Origin: Clonostachys chloroleuca
Lineage: Eukaryota; Ascomycota; Sordariomycetes; Hypocreales; Bionectriaceae
Assembly (NCBI GenBank): GCA_037952775.1
Contig: JBANAY010000004.1
Span: forward strand, 3,348,001 to 3,412,000
Direction of reading: 5' to 3'
DNA: 64,000 nucleotides
In this document: positions 12,249 to 21,539 of the stretch, in pieces
Layout: each line of letters opens with the position of its first letter
How positions within the stretch are numbered: position 1 is the stretch's first letter
Program-made: the position numbers and the translations under genes
The notes under the pieces: generated by a model
Told to the model about the DNA's origin: nothing
What the model saw: the letters and a program-made list of their open reading frames with translations, nothing else
Database searches by the model: none

Positions 12249-13655
12249 TTATGCCCAGTGAGATGCAAACTGCTCGATGTTCTGTTCTATCGATGAAAGC
12301 GCATCCAATTCTTCGTTCTCCTTCTTGATCTCCATGACCCTCTCCTTAAATTTGCTGTCAGCAAAGACCTTGCTGACAGCATCAGCGACCTGCTCCTTGG
12401 ATGGAGCTCCTGTCCTGAGGTTCACAGCGACACCAGCAAATTCACCACGCGCACTGACTTCAGGCTTATCTTCAGTTCCACCTCCGAGCACCATTGGCAC
12501 ACCGTTGGTCACGCCGTGGATAAATCCACCATAGCCGGCATTCATGACAAAAACGTCAGTGTGCTCAAGGATGGCATCATAGGGAAAGTAGTCTACCACT
12601 CGGGCATTGGAGGGGACCTTGAAATCGGCGGGTAGCGAGGCACCCTTGGCACCCAGAACGGCGACGGTCAAGATATCATCCCTCTCGGCCAAAGCTTCCA
12701 GAGTCGGGATGACCAGGTTGCGGTAGTCGAGGACGACAGTTCCCTGGGTCACCGTAACGATCTTCTTGTCTCCTCGCGTCACATCGTCCCACCAGCTTGG
12801 GTACGTAATGCCGGCCTTGACAGGCAGCCGAGGCAAAGCGCCCACAAATTTGACCTTGGGATGGAAATCGCAACGCTCATACTCGAGGCTCTTGGGGCAC
12901 AGTTGAAGTGTGATATCGGGGAGAGTCACCCATTTCTCAAATGGCAGCAAGTGAGCGCCAGGGTCGTTCTTGATGCCCAATGATGCGTTGATCTCCCTTT
13001 CATAGGCCAGAATCTCACCCCATACGGGCTCGGCGCTTGCTTCCTTCGCAGCCTTATTGGCAGCGCGCCCTTCTTCCGTGTAGTCGGGAGGCAGACCAGG
13101 TCCAAATGGCGCCGTGTCGATACTGTCAACAATGTAGGTAGCTGCGTGGAGGTTGACAATGCCGGGTCTCTTGGTGAACCCTTCAGGCAAAGCGGCACCC
13201 TGGAGGAGAGGAAGGTGGCCGAGGTAAAAAGACTCGGTAAGGATGACAACCTCGTCGTCAGGGTGTTGCTTTCGGACCTTCAGAAGAGTCTTCTTCAGGG
13301 TTTCCCACCGACCGGGTGTCTGCCCCACGAATAGTGCCTTCAAGTCAAACTGCAGTCGTGGAATGCCCTCAGGGATTTTCTCGCGCTCGGCAATGATGTC
13401 CGGGGTCAACATAGCAGGCGTAGGGACACATTCCGCCCCTATGGCCTCAACCTGTGCTTGGAACTCCTCTCCAGCGATAAAAGTGGCTTGGTAACCTTTC
13501 TGAATGAGCCGTGCAACGATTCTCAGAATTGGAGTGAAGTGGCCAGTGGCTGGAGACGTGCATACAATAAGGTAAGGCTTCTTGGACTGTGCCACCAGGC
13601 CGTTGACAGCCTTAGCCTCGTTGAAGTCCCGGTTCGGTTCGGTGTTGATACCCAT
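12249..13655 (-). CDS. GT1-family UDP-glycosyltransferase (MGT type)
   Basis: Intronless gene for 468 aa. It probably transfers a sugar from a nucleotide donor to a small molecule in the cytosol; no membrane anchor or signal peptide is seen. The N-terminal acceptor domain begins with a Rossmann strand and the SPATGHFTPILRI motif, whose His corresponds to the catalytic base in this family. The C-terminal donor half contains VTVTQGTVV and the region NAGYGGFIHGVTNGVPMVLG followed by TEDKPE. That is the variant of the donor signature seen in macrolide-type glycosyltransferases (usually TNGGYGG..HA..HGVP) and not the plant THGG form. Length is normal for the family. It stands alone, with no biosynthetic backbone gene nearby, so a detoxifying glycosylation role is as likely as biosynthesis. 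Confidence 0.9.
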   Translation of the reverse strand: MGINTEPNRDFNEAKAVNGLVAQSKKPYLIVCTSPATGHFTPILRIVARLIQKGYQATFIAGEEFQAQVEAIGAECVPTPAMLTPDIIAEREKIPEGIPRLQFDLKALFVGQTPGRWETLKKTLLKVRKQHPDDEVVILTESFYLGHLPLLQGAALPEGFTKRPGIVNLHAATYIVDSIDTAPFGPGLPPDYTEEGRAANKAAKEASAEPVWGEILAYEREINASLGIKNDPGAHLLPFEKWVTLPDITLQLCPKSLEYERCDFHPKVKFVGALPRLPVKAGITYPSWWDDVTRGDKKIVTVTQGTVVLDYRNLVIPTLEALAERDDILTVAVLGAKGASLPADFKVPSNARVVDYFPYDAILEHTDVFVMNAGYGGFIHGVTNGVPMVLGGGTEDKPEVSARGEFAGVAVNLRTGAPSKEQVADAVSKVFADSKFKERVMEIKKENEELDALSSIEQNIEQFASHWA

Positions 13656-15638
13656 GACTGCTTGCTTTTGGAACGAAGACAGTAGACTAAATTATATGTT
13701 GAGGCTGGACACAAGCGAAGATGAATGTTCAGTGTTCAAAACCAGGGAAACACTGGAAGGGTTAAGTCCTCTTATACACAATGACCCATGAAGCCATACG
13801 TAACACTCATGGCTTCAAGACGTCAAGGCCATACTCATTCTGGGCATATGGAGCAGGCCGCCAAGCTATCGAAACTGTTTTCTCACTCGCCCTGCAATAG
13901 GGCTGTCAACCCATGCTTCTACCACCAATAAGGGCCACAGGAACCACACACGGTCATCATTCTGAATGGCAGGGGCATTGATAGACTAAGACTCCATCCT
14001 GGGCCTCAAATAGCGCTAAGATTGAGTCGCACATGCACTTGAAGATTCATCCGACCTGCCATTTGTGGCAGGATAAGCCACACCAGAGCCCAATAGATCT
14101 GACAGCATGCAGAAAATGTCACCGACTTTCAGATTGCATGATCTCAATTTGAGCTGCGCTCTGTTTACTGGAATATAATAAAACAGGCGGCAGTGCTCGC
14201 CTCGGCTCCGCATGTAATCTTTTGTTGTGGATGAACCGCTTTAGCGTAGGCTGAGGTCCACATACTACCGGCGGCTAGGGTTGTTGATCATTAGTCCTCT
14301 GGATTCGATCAGCGGGTTGTTTGTTCTCCGTTAGGGCGTGATGCGATTCATTAGATCATTGGTGATTTCAAACGTCAAGATATTGGTAGAGAGGCCGCAT
14401 ATTCAGAACTGCGGCGGCGCAGGATACACGTATATTCCCCTGGCTAACGGTAAGACGAGGCTTGCCAAGCCAACCTTCGTCTGGTCAGCATCCGGTAAGG
14501 CTGGGCTGCCAAGTGCTTACTGGTATGTTCCACCTTTTCGTAACTAGCAATCGCATCTACTTTGTACAGAGGCTAAGCCCATATCTGACATTACTCATCG
14601 CTTAGCCAACAATCTAGACCTTAGGTGGTAAGATGAGCGACGTGCCGTTGCCAAGATCTGTCCGACGTCATCTTCAACAAAAACACCAATGGAAAGGAGG
14701 TTGGTGGCAGAGAAGATAGGCAATATCAGGGCTGTATGAGCAACGAAAGTGTGGCGCAGCTTGCTATCGAGACGGGGACTTTTCGAGTACCAATTCTTCA
14801 CTGTTACTGGTTTTGAGTTTGACCGTCGTATCGGCTGTAAGATGTAAGCTCGGCTATCGTCATCTCGCACGTCCATGCGCACATGTACCAGAGAACCAAT
14901 CCCTGCAACCAAAGGCATCCACAGACTTGCCATTTGCAAATTAACTGATCTTTGGAGGGGGGCAAGAGGTTGTCAGAAAAATAGGGGCCGCTGAGTGATC
15001 TCGAGGGAGTGTGGTCGGCAATATTACTTCCTGTTGTGTAATGAGAAATCCAACCGCCTATCAACTGCTCGATAGGGGTTTAATATTCTAAATTATCTAT
15101 GTACTATTTATGAACATTGTAGCCTATGAATCACTTTGGTCGTCTAATGTTGGTTTGGTGGATGTCTGGATTACATGTAAGTTTGCTTCATTTGTCTCTC
15201 TCACAACTTCCAATTTCTGTATGCACGGGCGCGCTTATTCTACGTGATGCAGTAAGCTTGGACAGGTTGATGGTCAGCATGTTGATCTCCCTCGAAGGTT
15301 TCGTTCTTTGATTTCAAGAAAAATTGAACTCATGTGAATACGGTATTTAGGAATGCAGTTGTCGAATAAAACCAGATACATGTTAGATGACTCTAAATCT
15401 GAGAAACGGGGGTTGGGTGTAGGGTAGCCAAAATCGAAATTCGGGATCGGGATTTGAGTAGGATTCGGACTCGGGAAATTCTCGAACTCGGACAATTCCT
15501 CCCTTCAACATCACTTGTCGTGCATCTCCCAACCTTCCTCTTACTTCACACCCCGACTGCACGTCAGTCACAAATGCAGTAAAGCAAGCTTGATTGGAGT
15601 AGAATCCTCAAATTGCAGTACCTGGCGTCTTTGTCATC
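13656..15638. other. 2 kb intergenic region
   Basis: It separates the divergent glycosyltransferase and Zn2Cys6 genes. A TATA-like stretch on the minus strand near 13770-13780 could serve the glycosyltransferase. An open frame at 14595-14939 (minus) has no recognisable domain and no start context, so it is not called as a gene. Confidence 0.45.
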
Positions 15639-18143
15639 ATGGTGGATCACACCGAGTCCGCCGTCCGCCGTCGAAGAAGACCGGCAACGTAAGTCCGGAA
15701 TCCCGACGGATACTCATGGTCTGCTTCTATGCTTACATTCTATTACACCTAGGGCATGCAATTTGTGTAGGAGGAGGAAGCTACGGTGCAATAGAGAGCA
15801 ACCCTGCGGTAATTGTATCAGGTCTAGAACTGGCGAGTGCATATATCATACCGGGCCGCTCCCGAAGACGAGCCCTCGTCAACAGGGCTTCAATCAGCTA
15901 GGTGAAGGTGACTTGGGATCTGGGTCCGAAAACTCAACCCTAGTTGAGAAAGCGTCAAATAGAAGTGGAAAATTGACGGCCGCAACCTCGTCACCCCATG
16001 CACACCCGAACGATTCATCACCCCAGGCGCAAGGCTCTGCTCAGGAGCTGGATGATTTGAAGAACAGAATTCGGAAGCTTGAGGATCAGCTATCCAAGAC
16101 ATCTATAAGATCACCTACCATAAGGTACCCCGGAGGAGAGTCGACATCCGAGGCAGACACAAGCACGGCGTTGCTCGATGGCACCTTTCATTTCCAGCAA
16201 CAGGCCCATGAGGTAGGCCAGCCCCAAGCGGTCGCTCGAGGCTTCTCTCACAAATCTCGCGTGTTTGGGAAAAGCCACTGGGTCAATAGTATTGCACCGG
16301 TAAGATTTTGAGCTTAATTAATCGGCGCCGAATTCTGTTTGCTCACATTGCCTTCGAGATCGGCGATATTTTTAGCATGGTCCAGCCTCAACTCATTGGG
16401 GGCGGGACACCCAAGGCTCTGACCGGTGTAGCCAAATGCAAACAACTAGCAAGAGTCATCAAATCACGGTGGTCTCCAAAATGGCCGACCGAATTCACAA
16501 CCGAACTACCTCGGAAGGACATCGCCGATGACCTTGTTGATTGCTATCTTAGAACTACCGAGTCTGTTTATCGGGTCTTATACATACCTAGCTTCAGAAG
16601 AGATTACGAATCGCTGTGGATTTCTGACGGCAAGAAAGACACAGGGTTTCTGGCCTTGCTAAAGTTGGTCCTTGCTATTGGGGCTGTTACCTACGATGAC
16701 AAGTTCTCCATGCGCATGCACGCTCGTCGGTGGATTTACGAGGTGCAAGCCTGGCTCTCAGAACCAGAATTCAAGTCAAGGTTGGATATCCAGTTCATGC
16801 AAACTAGAATCCTGTTGCTTCTTGCCCGGGATCTGGTCAAGGTCGGAGGAGACTCAACATGGGTTAGCACCGGCGAGGTGATAAGAACAGCGGTGAGTTT
16901 GGGACTTCATCGGGATCCGAAAAGGCTACCAGAAAAACCCAAACTTATCTGCGAGATGCGCCGGAGGCTCTGGAACACAGTTCTGGAGATTGATACCCAA
17001 TCGAGTCTGCACAATGGGAGCATGCACAGCATCTACATGGAGGAATCGGATACGGAGATGCCGGGGAACTTCAACGACGAGCAATTATTGCATGAGGGAG
17101 CTATTCCGTCGCCCGAAACAGAGTTCACCCAAATGTCTTTCATTCTTATTCTCCGCAAGTCTCTTGAACTGCGTCGTGGAATTGTTAGATTTTTGAACAG
17201 CATCAACTCTCGAGGGACATATGACGAGACACTTCAGTTGGATACACGACTAAGAAAGATGTATAAAGATCTCTATAAGAACATGCACGGATATACCATA
17301 GGAGCATCTCCTAGCACGTTCTCGTTGAACTTTGTCGATCTCCTTTTACAGCGCTATATCTTAGCCCTTCACGCTCCATATTTCGGACCATCGCTGAGTG
17401 AGATAAGATACTCATTCTCCCGGAAGATGGTGATCGAAGTTGGACTTAAGATATGGTGCACGATATACCCAAATTCCGCGACGAGATCTTCTGTCACTAC
17501 AGGCGCAGGTCCAGCTTCTAGTTCTCAAGACTTTTGGCGCTGGGTTACAAGTGGCAGTGGTTTCTTCCGCTATGGTTTCGCGCAGGTTATAGCCCTCATT
17601 GCCATTGAACTCAGGGCCCAGATCCGCGAGCAGGAGTGTCTAGGTCCTGCGCCGTTGCGGTCTGACCTGATGAATGTCTTGGGGCAAGGGCTTGACTGGT
17701 GCGTACGCTGCATCGAACGTGGAGAGACAAATGTACGAGGATATATGCTGCAGTCTGTGGCGAAAGCTCAGATCGAGGGCCTTCAGCAAGGACTTCTAAA
17801 TGAGGAAGTAGCACGATCAATGATACTTTCTGCAGAAGAATGCGCAGACCACGCCCTTGCACTATTGCAAGATTTGTTCGCACAGACGACTCACTGCGAT
17901 GAAAATACCAACATCCCGGAACAATTTGCAGCAACGAACCCTATGTCTGCGCCAGGTATTGAGTGGGATTTTGAGGTAAGACAAAATAGAAGATCTTAAG
18001 GAACTTGTACTGATATTGTACTGTAGATGCCAGACGAGATGTTTAATTTCGACATGGATGATCCCACGAGACTGGCTGTTGACGAGAGGATGGTAAACTC
18101 CATGTTTGGGAGGTTCTTCCATGACGTCTCCTTCCTGGGCTGA
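15639..18143 (+). CDS. Zn2Cys6 transcription factor with Fungal_trans domain
   Basis: Nuclear regulator of 776 aa, model join(15639..15688,15753..16299,16359..17975,18027..18143). The zinc cluster is Cys19, 22, 29, 35, 38 and 46, after an Arg-rich stretch (RRRRRP). A heptad-like segment (AQELDDLKNRIRKLEDQLSK) about 80 residues later is a dimerisation coiled coil. The FGKSHWVN motif starts the large Fungal_trans (PF04082) region in exon 3. The last exon codes an acidic tail (MPDEMFNFDMDD) after a GTAAGA intron. The second intron ends in a non-consensus GAG; frame demands it, but it is the weakest boundary. The next gene downstream in the same direction is the DUF2156 protein, 1.5 kb away. Confidence 0.88.
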
Positions 18144-19617
18144 GTCTTGAGAGCTCACATAGTGAGCAGCGATGCACTTGACGTTTTCATCATCCAAAGC
18201 TGCAATTGGACTGACCCCGATGAAGGAAAGACCAAGATTTCATGAATCAGCTGTTGGGCTCTGTCACGAAGCCGCAAGACTAATCTCATCGATTGGTACT
18301 TGCTTTCGCATGACGCAACATGTAAATGACGATCTAGGCCTGGAACCCTGTTGAAGGAAACAAGCGGAATTTATATTTGTATATTCTGCTGCGAAAGTAC
18401 TTAACCCCAGCGGCAGATACGCTTCAGCCAATCACTGATTGTCGTCTGATATTAACAGCCGAGCCCTATAAATGGGGTCAGCGACGTGTTTTGGAGGTGT
18501 CCAGTCAGCAACAGGTACCACGTACAACCGTAACAGGTGTGGAGGGGTGATTGCCGTGATTTCGTAAATCGCGTCGGTTTCATGCCGGCAAAAATATGTT
18601 AGCCATTTAATAGCTCGAGGCTTTGTCATTAGAAGTGGCTGTCTGTCCCTGATTGTGGAAGGATGAAGTCATATATCATTCATCTTATGTACGTAATGGT
18701 GGCCGTACCTAAACGCACACTTGTCTTTCGGGCGATACTGATTAGCTGTTCAACCATGAACCCCATCTGAATGGAATATGAGACCCTCCTAAAGGGGACA
18801 GCGATATTGTGGCTTTTTATGCTTTGCCCAGCCGCAGCTGGGCATGATTCGTAGTAAGATCTGACTGTCCAGACCGGAAGCTAACATGAGTGACGGAACC
18901 ATCGCAAAGCCAAGCGCGGGTCTAAACATGAGGGAGGGTAAGGGGAACCTCGTTTTTCGTGTTCTAGAGTCTTAAAAAAAGTCTAGTAGTCTTGCTCGCA
19001 CGACCAGCCCCGATGTCTAGGGCTGCTACAGCATCAGACTGCCCTAAATGTAAATCCTCGCAGAAGACTGGAATGAACCTCAGTGGGGCAAGTACTGTGA
19101 AGTTGGGCGCCACTCGGCCACATTGATGTACGTTCTTGAGGCTCCTAGACTGCCTCGTTGGTCACTACGCCACAGAAGGCGATGTCGTGTCGAATTAGAA
19201 GCCCCTTAGAAACAATTCTCGATTGCTTGTTGAGGCCTGGTATCAGCCACGTTGCGGGCCTTGATTGTGGCATGAGAAAATGGTGTATTGACGGAGTCCG
19301 CGGCACGGAAAGAGAGCTTGTGGAACAGTGAGTGACCAATGCCGATCTTCGGCGTACCCAAGGTTCTAGACCATACGCCCTCCACACCACAAACTTGCCC
19401 GATGCAGCCAGTCACTTTGGAGTAATGCGGGTGTTGAATCTGGGCAACGGGAAATGCGGCATGTGCGCAAGCCACTGCCCGAAGTCGTGTGCTACGATAA
19501 ATGGTCTTATACCATCAAGACACTTCTTCTCAATCCTCCATCATTAACAATCCTATTCTAGCGCTCTGTTGTGCAGCCACTTGTTTCTGTTTATTTGCGT
19601 AGAGAACTCATTTGACT
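18144..19617. other. 1.5 kb intergenic region
   Basis: It precedes the DUF2156 gene. Only short shadow frames are present. I looked for a tRNA and found none. Confidence 0.45.
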
Positions 19618-20979
19618 ATGGCCGCTGTCAGTACATCAACTGTATCTAACGATATGGAGCTGCAACACTCGGATATCGAAGGGACGTTGGTTGTGGGAGA
19701 ATTGGCCGCCAGAACTTCGTCGGCTTCCATTTCTGTATCCACCGATACAGCAATGTCGGATAATATCACGACTAATCTCATCGCCCAGGTCACCTCATTT
19801 GCTGGGTCTTACGCAAACCTCAATGAACTCTTTGAGAAATCTTGGGATTCCAAGCATAGCGCGCTGCAGTCTCAAGCATCATGGCGAAGTGGATCTGATG
19901 ATTTCCCGCAAGGGCATTCATTCTACACGAGAGCCCAGTGCGAACGGAGCCATGGGACTGCTTTTTATGACGCCTACAATATGTACAGCCGGACTGCTCA
20001 TATGGGCATACTCGACCCTAGCTATGAGGTTTTTACGAGCGAATACGGGCGCGGAGCACTTATTTACAAAGTGAAGAACCGTACGGCTGTCATCACCGGT
20101 GATCCTCTCTGCCCCGCGAGCCAGTTTGATGAGTTGTTGAAAGAATTCCGACACAAGAAACAACTCAAACTGGCTTTCATGGGAATTGGACAGCAATTCG
20201 CCGAATACGCTACAGACAAGGGATGGACGATCATGCATTTTGGACGTGAACGTGTCTTGAATCCTTTGACGAACAAGGTTCTTCGTCAACTTTCAGGAAA
20301 GCGGATGATAACCCAGAGTCGAAGATTATTGGATCCTAAGCGCATCGGACTTGTCGCTGATATCTATTGTCCTGGAAGGTCCGGCCGTGATTCCGCGCTG
20401 GAGACTGAAATTCAGGGCTTATACGATCTATGGCGCATGGAGCGCAACTCGAAGAATGAGGGAGGCACCCAGGCTTTCGTCACTGTCTATGACCTATTCT
20501 CGGATCCCGATATAACCTTTTATCTGTATCTTCGAGATCGAGAGGGTTCTATGGTTGGCCTAGCAGTGCTTCGAAGCCTCGGGGCCAACTGCGGGTTTCA
20601 TCTTGACCCTTGCATAGCATCTCCTACTGCTCCTTCTGGCGTTACCGACCTTCTCGTCCTTCTTTCCATGATTTTACTCCGAGGCACTGGAATCGCATAT
20701 CTGAGCTTCGGTTATGAACCCTTTCCTGAAATATGCGACATATCAGGACAGCAGAACTTGAAGGCTTCCTTGACACGCTGGGGCTACCGCCGCGTTCTAG
20801 AGACGGTGAATGTGGGCGGTAAGGTTTCCTATCACGACAAATTCCACCCTGACGAGAGCTTGGAATCGAACCTATACACAGTTATCCCCAAAGGGCCTCT
20901 TCAAGTTCAACAATCAGCTGCGATTATGCATGTGGCTAATATCAAACTTCGACGCCTGCTCCTCTCCAATCACCGTTGA
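19618..20979 (+). CDS. stand-alone DUF2156 protein, candidate tRNA-dependent aminoacyl-lipid synthase
   Basis: Intronless gene for 453 aa, start taken at the ATG at 19618. The DUF2156 fold is the duplicated-GNAT catalytic domain of bacterial MprF (lysyl-phosphatidylglycerol synthase), which moves an amino acid from aminoacyl-tRNA to a lipid. In fungi the same domain is found in ErdS (fused to aspartyl-tRNA synthetase, makes ergosteryl-aspartate) and as the stand-alone ErgS (ergosteryl-glycine synthase). Here there is no synthetase domain; the first about 85 residues are Ser/Thr-rich and disordered. Recognisable family features are the ITGDPL strand, the KLAFMGIG...FAEYATDKGW segment, the second half from VTVYDLFSD, and the closing KFHPDE...YTVIPKG, equivalent to the MprF F..KF.P.....Y.V.P ending. 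I see no clear transmembrane span. Function as an aminoacyl-sterol or aminoacyl-phospholipid synthase is inferred. Confidence 0.82.
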   Translation: MAAVSTSTVSNDMELQHSDIEGTLVVGELAARTSSASISVSTDTAMSDNITTNLIAQVTSFAGSYANLNELFEKSWDSKHSALQSQASWRSGSDDFPQGHSFYTRAQCERSHGTAFYDAYNMYSRTAHMGILDPSYEVFTSEYGRGALIYKVKNRTAVITGDPLCPASQFDELLKEFRHKKQLKLAFMGIGQQFAEYATDKGWTIMHFGRERVLNPLTNKVLRQLSGKRMITQSRRLLDPKRIGLVADIYCPGRSGRDSALETEIQGLYDLWRMERNSKNEGGTQAFVTVYDLFSDPDITFYLYLRDREGSMVGLAVLRSLGANCGFHLDPCIASPTAPSGVTDLLVLLSMILLRGTGIAYLSFGYEPFPEICDISGQQNLKASLTRWGYRRVLETVNVGGKVSYHDKFHPDESLESNLYTVIPKGPLQVQQSAAIMHVANIKLRRLLLSNHR

Positions 20980-21539
20980 ACAGTCAGTTGGAGGATGAAA
21001 AAGAGTGACACATCATCTCTGTGCCCCAGGATTAATTTTCGAAGCGGCGGAATATTATATGCATACCGTTTTACAGCTTTGTGTTTTGTAGCATATTCGG
21101 GATTCAAAATGTACAGTATTACGATATTTCTTGTACTCTGTTAGGGCCTGCATTGGTAATATTCAATTAATGAAGAGCATAATGAACTTACTGTACAAAT
21201 AGCAGAGCATTTGTTTGAAAGCTCGCGCAATACGTCGGAATATTCGAGGCTGGTTGTCTGAATGGTGATCCCTGTCTCACTGGTTAGGCAGAACAGGCAG
21301 CAATTAGGCCTGACCAGTAGTGAGACGAGGAAGGCCAAAAACAGGCGGTTAGGCCGCTACGCTCAGTTAGTCATCATCTCAACAGCTGCCCATAAATATA
21401 CCAGCCAAAATAACTCGGCGGTAGGAATTCGACGGGCATTCGTACACGTATTCATCGAGAATTCAGCAAACTTTCATCACTTGAATACCAGCCAAATCCT
21501 CCTGAGTAACTGCGAGTGTGCGTTAGCCATTTCATCACC
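20980..21539. other. intergenic region
   Basis: It lies between the DUF2156 and ankyrin genes, both on the plus strand, and presumably contains the ankyrin promoter. Nothing distinctive is visible. Confidence 0.45.

Noticed and set aside
14595..15064. Overlapping minus-strand frames of 114 and 86 codons with hydrophobic parts.
   Set aside because: No family motif, no consistent splice joining the two, and poor start context. Could be a relic but not supportable.
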